Counted from the first letter of the stretch, positions 53,267 to 64,000 are shown. The stretch is 64,000 nucleotides of DNA from Anthostomella pinea (GCA_963556695.1 CAUWAG010000008.1:2108001-2172000), one strand, 5' to 3'. A program made the numbers and translations. Notes: generated from the sequence alone by a model not told the origin.

Positions 53267-55315
53267 TTTTTGGTCCCTAATGATCTCTATCCCCAAGAAC
53301 CACTGTAGTGGCTCTTTTTCTGTCAGATTATAAGTAGCTTTGAGCTTCTTTGTGACCCGCCTCTATAGCGTTCTGATTGTGTTCTTTGAAGGCTAATACA
53401 ATATCATTCATATGGAAGAAGATGATCATGCCATCTTTTGTGAAGCAACAGGGTTCGTGAGCAACTGGTTTGAAGCTAAGGTCTGTGAGAGTTTTGGTGA
53501 AATGCTTACTATAGCAAAGGAGATTGCTATAATCCGTATAGAGCCTTCTTTAACAAGAGGACCTTTTTTTATTCACGATGCCCTTATGACATTTTTATGA
53601 AGACTTCCTTTTCTAGGTCCGCGTTGACAAAGGCATTGACGGCATCGTATTGAATAAGCTCAAGATTGAAAGCGGGCTGCGATTACCATGAGGGCTCTGA
53701 AAGATCTGCTTGCGAGAGTTAATGCGTAGGTATCCCTATAGATGTTCTTATTCTGCTGGTCACTGCGAATCACGAGGCGTGCTTTGCACTTGCTCAGAAA
53801 GCTGTGCTTGTCAAACTTGTACTTATATACCCACATATAGTCCAGGATTTGGTGTCCATTTACTGCTGACTTGTCAGTGATTATTTATGATCCTATTTCA
53901 TTGTGGCTGCTGATGTGGTCAACCTCGGCTTGACGCCACTCAGCCTTGTAGAGATGGTTCTTGACACCTTGCCAGTTCTTTTGCTCTGGTGGTAATGATC
54001 GTTGATGTATCTTCCCTACTTTTATAGGTATTGAGGCTGGGCCGTGATGATTTCTTTGGTGTGATGGGCTCCCACTAGGGCAAGAGCTGTAGGTTCTGTA
54101 CTTATTGTACTTAGCTTTGCTCACTGGTTTGCCATCTATCAAACCAACAGGATTGGCAACACATCTAGCATTGAACGCTGCTTTCCAATTCCTGTGGCGA
54201 TTTTATATGGCCTGGGTGTCCCCAGTTAAAGGTAACAAGCGGGCAACTAACCCTTCTTCTGCTCACTGGGAGCACAATGCTCTGACCTGGCCTTTCACAG
54301 GCTCTCTGATAATAGCAGCCAGCAGTGCTGCCGCAGGCGGAGGAGTGGGTTCTGGGGTCAGGTATGGCTCAAACATGGCAGATATATAGGGGTGATCAGT
54401 CCCTTTGTTACTATTTGTGTTGGCTTTGTCCTGGGTATCTTCTATACCATTACCACTCAAGTCCATCTCATCTCTGTCTGGGTGCTCCTGTATTAATCTG
54501 TTAAGATCTTTATCTTCCTAGTATACTGGAATGTCCTCTAGGATTTTTGATGGCAACTCGTGTCTACTTGGAAATAGTGTTAATTGTTCCTTACTGATAT
54601 ACAGGAGGTCATCTTTGAGGTTACTCAAGTCTCCTAAGAACATCTAGTCCTTGTCTGCTATCACATCACGCATATCGTAGACCTTGCTGGTTAATGGGTT
54701 CTAGACCAGATATATGTTGGTTGAGTTATATCCCACAAGATAGCCAACCCAGGCTTTTGGGTTCAGCTTCTTGAGATGGTCCTTTTTCTTTTGTGCAACA
54801 GTAGTCATTACGAATATTTTGCAGCCATACGCTCGTAAGTGTGCATGTATTGGCTTGTAGTCAGAGGTGACTAGGCCGTCTCAAAATGACAGATATTAGA
54901 AGAACATCTCGTATAGGGTCTTCCAGTTGTAGCGTTAGGATGGTGTTCGGTTGTGGAGATATACTGCTGCAGTGTAGATATGACACCAGAGATAAGTTAG
55001 AAGCTTGGCTCCGCTGCGCATAGCAAGAGCTTTTATTTTGATGACACCCACCGAGCGCTCAGCGCCTCCATTCTGGTCATGGGTGTGAGGTACAAAGGGC
55101 TCGATTCGGATGTGGTTGTCTTTAATGAAGTCCTTAATGTTCTTTAACTTAATGAACTCGTTGTCTGCTTCTATGGCTTCAACGTCGATCTAGAACTGTA
55201 TCTTCAGTATAACAATGATGCTTTAAAGGGCGCCAATTATGTGTTCTGTAATTCTTCTTTATAGGAAGTACGCCCACACGTATCTAGAGTATCTGTAAGT
55301 AACAAACATGATACT
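53267..55315 (-). pseudogene. Decayed copia integrase and RT region
   Basis: By position this is the integrase core and the N-terminal RT of the copia element. Short pieces remain (for example LYKAEWRQAEVDHISSHNE, the usual start of copia RT), but many stops and shifts prevent a continuous reading. Confidence 0.65.
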
Positions 55316-55948
55316 CTAGTAGCCATCTGAGTCCTTCTCAAGGTCAAGGAAGTCAATAGACAAGATGCTACCTGGCTTGGTTGACGGTCGCCTAGGTGTT
55401 CTGTGTGTCTGTTTCTTGATTTTGGCCTTGCTACACCCATCACACTGAGCAGTAGAGGGACCCTTAATTCTTACTCCTTTAGCATACTTTGTGATCTGGG
55501 CGATTACTTCAGAGTCAAGATATCCTAGTCGCCAGTGCCAGAGGTTCTTGTCACCCTTATTTGGAGCTCTTTCTGTTCTAGAGTTGATCATCCTTCTTTG
55601 CAGGGCAAAGAACGCTTTGGTTTCGCCTAGGGGTATGTCCTCTACGACTGATTGTCCAAACTTATCCATGAGTTTGAACACCACTAAATCATCCTTTTGT
55701 CTGCCGTAATTGTTAGGAGGTTTATTGTCCCAGTAGTATCTAACCTTCTTAAGCTGTCGTAAATATATAAGGTTTATCGCAAATCCTTCACAGAAGGCAA
55801 CATTCCGTAACGTCAAGATGAATGGTCCCAGTGAGTCATGAGCAGTAATGTCTACTCCTCTGTATCCTAAGATTGGTATGAAGGTGTCTCCTGCATACAC
55901 TCTATCACCTGTTGGTGCTCTGTGAAAAGTTGTTAAAATGAGTGACAA
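55316..55948 (-). pseudogene. Copia protease end and GAG-pre-integrase domain
   Basis: A frame of 210 codons reads VYAGDTFIPILGYRGVDI, LRNVAFCEGFAINLIYL (the usual protease-to-integrase stretch) and then NLWHWRLGYLDSEVIAQI with CDGCSKAKIKKQTHR. This is the HHCC zinc-binding region of copia integrase, with one His replaced by Tyr. Confidence 0.85.
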
Positions 55949-55989
55949 CGTTGAAGATATGTAAGTGTTGTGCCGGAGTAAAGGATTGA

Positions 55990-56936
55990 CAAGTTGAGTA
56001 AGGGGTAAAGGGCGGTTGCGTAAGAGAACTTTGTGTTATTTGCTAGATAAAATGCTGTGGCCTTCTTTGTGTGCGTTGGTATATGTTGTACTCTCTCACC
56101 CCTTTCCGCAAGTCAATCGCGCGGTGTTTGTCTCTTAGAAATTTGTGACATTTCCTTAGATGGGTTGTTGTCCCTTTCAAGCAGTATCTTGACCATTCGC
56201 TCCATACTGTGGTGGACTTTCTATCCATTTGGTCGCTTGTTTGGGAAGAGGTAAAAGCACTCTGTGAAGTGGTGCCCTTTACAATGGCATCCCTTGCATG
56301 CTTGAGTGGTTGAAGGAGCTTCTTCGTCGTCTTGATCCTTTTTGCCAGAAGCTCCCTGACTTCATCCTCTGAAACCTCTTTTTGATCCACCTCTTGAGCC
56401 CCTTTGCTGTCTCTGGTTATTGTTTCCCCCACCACGGCCTCTGCCTTTTGCGTCTCATTGCTCTTAAGGATGTTGCTTTTCTCTTTTGTCTCCAATTGAG
56501 TCTCCTGTATTATCAGGCTGTTCTTTATAAAGGGCTGAGAAACCCGCTTTTCATCCCTTCAAAAGATTGGTAAAACCGCGCGTTATTATCCAGTCGTCGT
56601 GGAGGTCAAAAGCTATCTAGGAGTACAAAATATTGCCTTCAAGCACTCCTTCCTTCTTGTTTGCCCTGGCTTGAAAAGACCAATTGGAGTTTATTAAGGC
56701 GACAGCGACTATGAAGTCGTTAAACCAGGTTGCTGGAGATAGAGCCTCAGGGATCCTGGCTTTCATAGTCTTGGCCATAACCATCTCCCACTCTTTAATA
56801 CAGCTGACAAAATCCTTCTCTTTCTTTTTTTGTACCTCTTTGTTGACCGTTGATATAATGGCACGGTAGTCAATTTGAGCCTGGTGCATGATGTTCTTAC
56901 TATAGATGGCTCTATTAGTTGCGAGCTCTTGGTACC
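55990..56936 (-). pseudogene. Copia gag, C-terminal part with zinc knuckle
   Basis: Continues the gag reading from beyond the nested solo LTR: YQELATNRAIYSKNIMHQAQ, MKARIPEALSPATWFNDFIV and, after stops, a CCHC knuckle (CKGCHCKGHHFTEC) near 56300-56260. Confidence 0.8.
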
Positions 56937-57609
56937 TGTCGCGGCGAGCGTACTTGGGAGCTGGGACATGGCCGGCAGCAAGCAGCTATTAATCTATTGT
57001 TGAGAATATCAAGACTAGAGAGAAAAGGAAGAGAGAGAGAGAGAGATAGGTACAGCGGGAGGTTGCCCCTTTAAGGAGATCCTCTGGTCAGATCTGTGAC
57101 GAGCCGTCTAACCTATAAGGCTAAAGGGTTCTATAGGGTTTATGTTCTGAGATAAGTCAACACAAAAGACGATAGAGGCTTCTGTCAACTAGAAGACACT
57201 CAGATGCTGGGGCTTGGTCTGAACTGGGTTCACTGAATAGTCGAGTCGTCAGGAGATTTCTCCCACCTTAGGGTTGGTTAAGATGCTTAGATTGATCACT
57301 GAGGTAGAGACTGTCTATCTGTCTAGCTAGGAAATGTCTATCCTTATATATCCAATCTCTCCCTCACTGATGGGGTGGATATGTTGGATAACCTTGCTAT
57401 CCAAGCTATCCATCACGTGATGTCTTGATCACGTGACCTAGACGTTTCCTTAGCCCGTGCGTTCTCCCAGGTTCTTCCAGTTACTGTCTATCTTGTTGGG
57501 CCTGCCAGCGGGCCTCATTCCCTGTACGCCTCGTTGGTTCGTAACAAGATCCTTCCCTTATTGGGAAGTATCGGCTTGTCATGTGGGAAGGTCCGTGCAG
57601 GCCGTCACA
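56937..57609 (-). mobile_element. Solo LTR of the element-A family in copia gag
   Basis: The sequence starts (minus strand) TGTGACGGCCTGCACGGACC at 57609 and ends GCCGCGACA at 56937. It is flanked by GTACC on both sides (56932-56936 and 57610-57614). After removal of a nested element it is about 216 bp, like the 212-bp LTR at 51823-52034. Copia gag resumes in frame across it (QWY then QELATNR). Confidence 0.92.
57095..57546. mobile_element. Unrelated 452-bp solo LTR nested in the solo LTR
   Basis: Starts TGTGACGAGCC, ends GGTTCGTAACA, and is flanked by AGATC (57090-57094 and 57547-57551). It contains a TATATATCC box near 57350 and two CACGTG palindromes (near 57413 and 57432). No internal element sequence is in the window. 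Confidence 0.88.
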
Positions 57610-58056
57610 GTACCACTGGCGGAGGTTTTGTTCAAGGAGTAGTTTGGTCTCCTGTATAATATGATCAACAGTTTTAAGAGTCCATTTGGTAAGTTCGGAT
57701 ATGGAGGCCTTGGTTCGCTGATAGATCTTGTCTTTGTGCTCAAATAGGGCGACGTTCATCTTGAAGTCAGCTGCTCTTTCTGTTATAAGGTGTGAAGTGA
57801 GGACTCGTCCCTCCTCCACTGCTGTTTGAGCAGTTCTGGTAGACTTCTTTAAATACTCTTCTGATAGGATATCCGGAGGTGTTGGTGCTGTTGGCCATGG
57901 AGTAGTTACCACTGGCTCGATATATTGCCAGATGCCAAGTGCTTCAGCCCTTTTCTGGAATTGGAGTCCCCAGCTGACAAAGTCCTTTCGAGACCGATAG
58001 TACATAGCTGCGTTCTGAGTTGAAATTGTGATATTCATCTTGAAATGGTTGTACAA
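57610..58056 (-). pseudogene. Copia gag, N-terminal part
   Basis: The frame reads MNITISTQNAAMYYRSRKDF, VSWGLQFQKRAEALGIWQYI and TAQTAVEEGRVLTSHLITER, typical of fungal copia Gag starts. It is interrupted by the solo LTR at 57609. Confidence 0.82.
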
Positions 58057-58303
58057 TACGTGTATTCGAAATATGGATGCCGGTTGCGTAAATTCAATGA
58101 TACTCTTGTTTGTTTGTTTGTTTTGTATTTAACGTGGGGGGTAGCTCCTCAGTAGTGCAAACCACGCCTCCCAGAGCCTCTGCATCGCAGGGTTGTGGAG
58201 GTCTCAAGATAATAAGTACAGTCAGTCCCGCTCACGGGCCCATCTCCGTTGTTGCGGCGGTATGACCTTAGGGTCATCCATATGGTCCTTCGAGAAAAGC
58301 TAT

Positions 58304-61300
58304 CTATCGGGGACAGATTGTTGAAAAGAACTTGCTCTTCTCCACAAATTTTGCCCATTCTATGCTCCTCTCCCCTAAGTATTGTAAACAAGCTGTCCTA
58401 GGCAAGTACCTAGGCAGTAGCCAATTTTTCCCCAGTCTCTTACAAAAGAAAATATGTTGTGGTGTTTTCTTCTCACCACAACTGCAGTGATCATTCGAGT
58501 CTGTATGCCCAAAGCGTTCATGGTATCTGGCAAAGTCGCCACGTCCAGATCTGGCCGCTAAAAGTCTGTGTAGAGTGTTCCTCTTAAAGGATATAAGGCC
58601 TCTTTTAGTTACTGCATGTGAGTATACTTCTTGATATCTAGGTTCTGATTGGTCTTTCTACCATTGGTTGAACTCTTTCTTGCCCTTTCTCTTGAGATCT
58701 CTTTTGACCCAAGAGATTATAGAGAGGTTTGTTGTGTCTGTTTCTAGCATAGTACCCTCTTTTGTTAATATATCGGCAGCTTTGTTACTATCAATATCTC
58801 TGTGTCCAGGAATCCACTTGACGGTCACTCCAGGAGTGTGTGCTGTGGCAAGTTCTTGAAATTGTAGAAAAATGTTCTGTGATGTCTCGGGTAGAGTCCC
58901 ATTGAGCCCATCTACCACTGACGTGTTGTCCAGTCAGACATATAGCCGTTTTCTGTGTCCAATTACCCTGGCTGCTGCAAGACCTTGGAGAGCACCATAG
59001 ACTTCAGCATCTATTACTTCTGCTTGCGGAAGTCTACCCTTTCCCCGGTATACTTCTTGAGTAGTGTTGCCTTTCCTGATGGTGTAACCCCATCCAGTGC
59101 GGGTTGTACCTTGGTCAACCAATTGTGATCCATCTGAGTAGATGACAAGGTCAGTGTTTACATTTCTCTCCTGTAGCCATTGCTTGAAGAGCTCTATTTC
59201 TTTGTTTTTGCCTTTGCGGACTGGGGGCTTTTTCCATGATAGCCTGGTAAGTGTTGGTCTCTTGAAGTCAGGGACTAGCTGGAAGCTCCTTTGTAGCCTT
59301 GTTAGATCCTTGCGGGCTTGTATTTGGAGCCTGCCAACAAGAGGGTGTCTCTGGTCTATTCGTCCTAGTCGGAGGCCGTGACGTCGTCGTATTGACTCTG
59401 CAAGAACGCCAGCTAGGGGAATCTGCGATTCAAAATATAGGATATGCCCAGGGTGTGTTTCCAAGACTGGCAAGATGGCCCTGATCGCCGTTCGTAGTAC
59501 AGCATTTATTGTCCCAAGAAGCCCCTTAATGCGACATGCTGATGTCTCACCTGAGCTCCTGATTTTTTTGATTCCTGGGTACCAGGTCTCCAGGCCGTGT
59601 GTAAGAATAGGAATAATACAAGCTTTCACAGCCCTCCTGGTTGATTTTACTGGGAGTCCCTTGACTGTGTTGCATAGTCCTCGAAGGTGATTTGCTACCC
59701 TATTAGCTTTCTTGGCCCAGTGAGAAACATGAACTTTGAAGTTTAGTTTTCTATCCAGAAGGACACCTAGCCATCGCATAGAATACTTAGCTATTTTGTT
59801 CATTGTCCCGTGGCAGACTGGAGGGTTATCTGAGTTCTTTTTCCGCGAGAAGTGCATAATCTCGGTTTTATCGGGGTCAAACTTAATAACATTATTATGT
59901 CTCTATTAATTGAGCAAATAAAGATTTTTAGAAGCCTCTATAGCTGTTTCTTTAAGGTTTTTTCCAATACAGAGAGTTGTTAGGTCGTCTGTATATCCAA
60001 AGTGTCTTTTTTTCATGCCAAGTTGGGCACAGATTGGCTTGGTATACAGCATGTAAAGGATTGGAGAGGCTGGTGAGCCTTGTGGTAACCCACAAGTGAG
60101 AACTTTTATATCGGTCATAATACCTTCAAACCGAACTCTTGCAGACCGCTCGGACATGAATGACTGGACCCATCTTATAAGAAAGCCTGGCCAGCCCTGT
60201 TCTCTCATGCGAACCACCAGTCGTCCCTTTAGGGCAGCATCAAAGGCCCTTTTCATATCTGACGTGACTACTGTTGCAACGAGGCCTTGGTCAAGGGCCT
60301 GCTCAATATCATGTATGAGTGCAGCTACCAGGTCAGTGGCAGAGCGCTTTGGTAGAGCTCCAAAATGTTGTGGAGCTAGAATTCTAAGTTTGACAACAAA
60401 CCAGGTAATTCTTTTCGCGATGAGTCGTTCTAGGCCTTTGCTAAGACATGACAGTAGCGATATTGGTCTGTAGGCCCTGGGATTGGAGTAGTCTTTCTTT
60501 CCTGGTTTTGGGATCATCACCACCTCAGCTGCTTTAAATGGTTTAGGGTGGTGTCCAATCTATAGGCAGGTCTGGAAAAGGGCTCTGATATGTTCACCAA
60601 TGACTGGCCAGTAAGCTTTCAGAATCCGTACTGTGAGGGTGTCTACTCCTAGGGAGTTGCTCTTGGTTCTTAGAGTGCACCCTTCAGCCTCTTCCAGTCC
60701 GACATGGTATTCAAGGGGGATGTATGGCTTAGGTTGTATGATCTGCGCAGACCAGGGGTCGATGATATCATTGTCTGAGGTACTTCGTTCAAGCGTGGCT
60801 GAGCCTAGTGCATTTGCCTTGCTCTTTTGTGATTCGAATATTTGGTCTCGTATGATGATTGGAGGGGAACACAGTCCTGCTGATAACTTGTGCCAAGAGA
60901 CGATTCTGTATAGGTCCTTTGGCTCAGTTGCTGAATTGATTAGAGTCTGCCAGTACTCTCTCTTAGCTTTGCGAACCACGCGACAAAATCCCTGTCGGGC
61001 TGAATTCCGCCCTTCTTGACTTGTAATCTGTTTGGAAAGGACTCTGTATGTCTGAACAGCTGATTTATAGTCATCATTCCACCAAGCAGTGGGCCTAGAT
61101 TGTCGGGGCTTCTTGCCCACTGTCCTGATACAGCCTTGGATCATGTTGATCAAGCTCTGTGTAAATGCATCCACCTGGCCAGGGGATACACCCAGCCGGG
61201 GGAGTTCATGGATCCTGGTTTGGACATTATCTGCCAGCTCTTGTAGTTTGTCATCCGGTACTATCCAGTAATTGGCCTTAGAGACTCGGTCCAGATCTCC

Positions 61301-61996
61301 CTGAATTGGAATGACTATTCGTAATGTCTCATGATCTGAGGTGCACTGAAGTGCATCATTGACTGAGGCTTCAGCCATGGGGACATCTGAGAACACCAGA
61401 TCTAGTACATTTCCGTCATCATGTGTTAGAACATCTGGTTCAGAAATCAGATCCAGTCCATGATCTGTCATAGTCTGTGCAAGTATGACACCACCATGAT
61501 ATCCTGGATTGCTTGAGTCCCAGGATATGTCGCCAGCATTGAAATCTCCAGCTATAACGCAGCCAAAAGGTGGAGTCCATACTTCCAGAATGTTATCCAC
61601 TTCTTGTGGGTTGTCACAAGGCCAGTAGACACTGGCAAATATAATGCCTTGTACCTTGACCCAGGTGATGTCTTGTATAGCATAAGGCCAAAATTGATCT
61701 GCTTGAAGGTGTTTTCTCATATAGATGAGAGATCTGGGCCGTGTACTGTCGCTGTCCCAGGAATCCACTGGGGAGTATATATTATAATTGGCATGTGTCT
61801 TTACTCCCATTCTCCTGCCTGGTGGTATGCCAACCCAGGGCTCTTGCATCAGGATGATGTCTGCTTGTTCTCCTTTGTAGTCAGCCAGGTTGATAGCTAA
61901 CTCTGTAGGGCCTGCACTCTTTTGTCCTCCTGCTGTGTTCACAGAATGGATGACTAGATGCCCGTGTCGATATGTTTCGTTTGATGTACCTAACAT
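58304..61996 (-). pseudogene. LINE ORF2: endonuclease, RT, RNase H
   Basis: 1231 codons in one frame from ATG 61996 to TAG 58304, interrupted at 60560 (TAG), 59906/59903 (TAA, TAG), 58934 (TGA) and 58658 (TAG). The endonuclease has ADIILMQEPWVG, VIAGDFNAGDISWDSS, LDLVFSDVP and CTSDHETLRIV. The RT has NPRAYRPISLLSCLSKGLER, TSDMKRAFDAALKG, LTCGLPQGSPASPILY and the catalytic box as GYTDDLTTL where YADD is usual. RNase H has DLVIYSDGSQL, VIDAEVYGALQGL and VKWIPGHRDIDSNKAAD. A CSCGEKKTPQHIFSC knuckle follows. Five stop sites and the Ala-to-Thr change all fit C-to-T/G-to-A. Confidence 0.92.
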
Positions 61997-63567
61997 TGAC
62001 TGACAATAATGGTATCGGCATCTCTGGGATGAGTTGTATCTGTTGTGTCGATTTGCATTGTAATGTCCTTGTTATTATTGCTGGGTGTTGGCCCAGCTTG
62101 GTTTCTGACTGCTTCATTGAGAGCCTTGGATCTGGCTCTTTCTCCGGCTAGCCTTATTTCTTGGATTTGCTCCCATATGTGCTTATGGATGGTACCTTTC
62201 ACAACCTTGGGGCGAGCAGGGCATTTATTGAAGTCGGCAGCATGAGGTCCTTTGCAGTTGACACATTTTGGGATTGGTTTTTCGCACTCTCCCTGGTGTA
62301 CTGTATTGGCGCAGTGTGCACATACTTGCTTTTCGCATTGGTAATTTCTACCATAGTATCTGAAGCAGCTTGCACACTGATGAACCTTGGGGGTGTATTG
62401 AATATGCCTTGAGGTTATTGAGTGGGCAAAAAGCGTGAATGGTTTCTTTACTGTACTGGACAGAGAGATTATCTACGTGGTTTCTGGATCAGAATCAATC
62501 GTGTTCTTTGAGAGTATGCACCTCAAAGGTCTGTTGCCTGTTTGAGCTTCAACTTCTTCAGCAACAGCAGTGTCGGTAATATCAATTGTGAACCCTTCTG
62601 CACTGATGACCTTTCTTGGGCATCTATTGACCTTGTAATGGTGCCAGACTGTGTGGGTCTCAATCTTTTGTGCCTTGAGAATATCGGCAATTTCTTCTTG
62701 GGAAGCCAGAAGCTTAGCCTGAGTTGGCATGTCCCTTGGGTGTAAGGTAAAACCAGAAGGACAACGTGTCACTTCTCTAATCTCCTGAGGATGGAGCTTA
62801 AGTCTTCTGTTTAGTGTAGACTTGATTCCATAAGGCTCAAGGTGGCTATTATCCATGCGGACAAAGACCCAGAGATCATCCTGTTTCCTCTTCAATTGGT
62901 TGATAGTGATGAGGGCACTAGGCTGTGTTTTCTTCATGGTAGTGTTGACTGTCCATAGATGTTGTCGTTGGCCAGAGGAGACAGCTTGGGCAAAGGTCAT
63001 GGTGGGCTTCCCTATTTCTATCCCCCCAGAAGTGGCCTTTCTTGTGATCAGATCTTGGGTTTCTAGCCACTCATTCAGACATGTGGAGAAGAAAGCGCTG
63101 AACTCCTTGGCATGAGAGTATAGTTCGGTTCCAGCTTTCTCAAGTGTCTTATCGACTGCTGCAGCACACTCCTGAAACATTGTCATCCTGGCTTTATAGA
63201 GATGCTTGTCTTTAGCCAGTATTTTGGCAACTTGGTCCTGGCACTCTGAAGAGGAGGCTTTGTTCCCTGCATCACCTCCAATGGCTTAGTCTGTAGGGAT
63301 TTTGCTTGACTGAGGTAATTCCATATCAATGGTGCTGCTATTATTGATATTTTGGGATTTTCTTTTTAGAGGGGAAACAGTGGTGAAGTCAGCCTCAGAG
63401 ACCTGTGACGGGCTGCTGTTGATGTCGTCGAGCAGTGCCTGGTGGAGCCTGTTTGGGGTTGCCGGGTCATGTGTTCTTTTAGGGACTGGGGATTTGAACA
63501 CGCCGCCAGTAGTCGTCTTTGGGACGGCCACTGGCGTGTTTGGGGGCCTGTCGTGAAAGGGTGCCAT
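61990..63567 (-). pseudogene. LINE ORF1 (Gag-like)
   Basis: 526 codons in one frame from ATG 63567 (MAPFHDRPPNTPVAVPK), broken by TAA at 63286 and TAG at 62473. The middle reads MTFAQAVSSGQ and an RNA-binding-like region (DLWVFVRMDNSHLE). The C-terminal third has a series of cysteine knuckles: CASCFRYYGRNYQC, CAHCANTVHQGEC and CVNCKGPHAADFNKC. The terminal TAG overlaps the ORF2 start (ATGTTAG), which suggests termination-reinitiation. Confidence 0.88.
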
Positions 63568-63738
63568 CCAGCTTGTGAGAAAAATTTTCTGCGCCTTGGC
63601 AAGGATAGTCAGGTACTGAGACAAATGCCTGCTTTAGTGCAGATATAGAGGTTGCGCCCTAACAGCGGGGCACCAAGAAAAATAGTTGTTTTTGGCAAGA
63701 GTGTGTGTCCTATCCCACCTTGCAATGATACTCTTAAT

Positions 63739-63887
63739 TATTGAATACACGGATGTTGATTGATGCTATTGATTGTTCTGTTCTGCGTGCAGAGATTGAT
63801 CATCTGTCTTTTTGGGGGGTCAGATGCATTGTGCGTCTCTGCCCCACTAGAGATCTTCTGGTGTCTGTCTCCGGCTCCCATTCAATA
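63739..63887 (-). repeat. 5' LTR of the copia element
   Basis: 149 bp, TATTGAAT...ATTCAATA, right flank AGATT. Confidence 0.9.
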
Positions 63888-64000
63888 AGATTTAACCGTT
63901 TTCTCTGTGGTGAAGGCCGCCTATCGCCGCCTCATCAACCAGCTCGGTCAGCTCAACGATTTGGCCCCTATTGGCAAGATTTAAGTTCCTTAATTGCTTA
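63888..64000. other. Right flank of the copia element
   Basis: Begins with the AGATT duplication. One plus frame reads VVKAAYRRLINQLGQLNDLA before TAA, which looks like a protein fragment of unknown origin, perhaps the sequence the copia element landed in. Confidence 0.35.

Larger units (their letters stand above)
58108..63722 (-). mobile_element. LINE (non-LTR retrotransposon), 5.6 kb, in the copia leader
   Basis: Flanked by the 13-bp duplication CAATGATACTCTT (58095-58107 and 63723-63735). On the minus strand it has ORF1 (61990-63567) with zinc knuckles, ORF2 (58304-61996) with apurinic endonuclease, RT, RNase H and a C-terminal Cys-His motif, and a 3' tail made of CAAA units. The domain set points to the Tad1/I group of LINEs. 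Both ORFs are single frames broken only by stops. Confidence 0.93.
52193..63887 (-). mobile_element. Ty1/copia-type element with three nested insertions
   Basis: Both LTRs are 149 bp (52193-52341 and 63739-63887) and are flanked by AGATT (52188-52192 and 63888-63892). The LTR ends are TATTGAAT...ATTCAATA (the left copy is mutated to TATTAGAT). Reading on the minus strand the order is gag, zinc knuckle, protease/GAG-pre-integrase, integrase, RT, RNase H: copia order. Removing the LINE and the two solo LTRs leaves about 5.4 kb. The LTRs differ at about 15 sites (about 10%), mostly transitions, so this element is older than element B. Coding regions are heavily decayed. Confidence 0.92.

Overview
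The window is a filamentous ascomycete chromosome segment. Introns are mostly 48-140 bp with GTRNGT-type donors and CTAAC-like branch points, intergenic spaces are compact, and the gene content is typical of Pezizomycotina (KDM5-type demethylase with ARID and two PHD fingers, SLX1, FAL1, SF3a60, mpaB-like oxygenase, GH115). Dothideomycetes is my best guess at class level, but that is inference. The exon models below were built by hand from frame continuity and splice motifs.

Layout. Bases 1-39,957 are ordinary gene space: a partial transcription-factor-like gene (1-610, -), a short-chain dehydrogenase (1545-2655, +), an mpaB/DUF2236-type oxygenase (3118-4377, -), two small coiled-coil proteins (5689-6102, -; 7829-8752, +), a tryptophan-rich membrane protein (10258-10794, -), the divergent pair FAL1 (12021-13323, -) and SF3a subunit 3 (13688-15254, +), a GNAT acetyltransferase (15886-16597, -), the GIY-YIG nuclease SLX1 (17729-18758, +), a 1780-residue KDM5/JARID1 histone demethylase (21973-27926, +), and an uncharacterised gene whose 5' part carries three in-frame TAG codons (28702-31182, +). 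Three secreted enzymes follow: an HNH-type nuclease (31747-32601, -), a T1-family ribonuclease (34793-35247, -) and a GH115 alpha-glucuronidase (36681-39957, +).

Bases 40-42.6 kb are a transition zone with gene fragments, a degenerate RNase H-like gene, and two copies of a 76-77 bp palindromic repeat lying on either side of it.

Bases 42.6-63.9 kb are nested retrotransposons, resolved here to the base by target-site duplications (TSDs). A 5'-truncated Ty3/gypsy chromovirus (element A, +) is split inside its integrase by a complete 6886-bp chromovirus (element B, -; TSD GCTAT; 129-bp LTRs; apparently self-priming; 136-bp tandem repeats in its leader). Next to it lies a complete Ty1/copia element (-; TSD AGATT; 149-bp LTRs ending TATTGAAT...ATTCAATA instead of TG...CA). 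Its gag holds a solo LTR of the element-A family (TSD GTACC), which in turn holds an unrelated solo LTR (TSD AGATC). A 5.6-kb LINE (TSD of 13 bp) sits in the copia 5' leader. Element B pol and both LINE ORFs are broken only by stop codons, without frameshifts. This fits C-to-T/G-to-A decay such as repeat-induced point mutation.

How parts fit together. FAL1 and SF3a60 are both pre-mRNA splicing/exon-junction factors and share a 364-bp divergent promoter region. The three secreted enzymes lie between housekeeping genes and the repeat block, an arrangement often seen for host- or substrate-interaction genes in fungal genomes.
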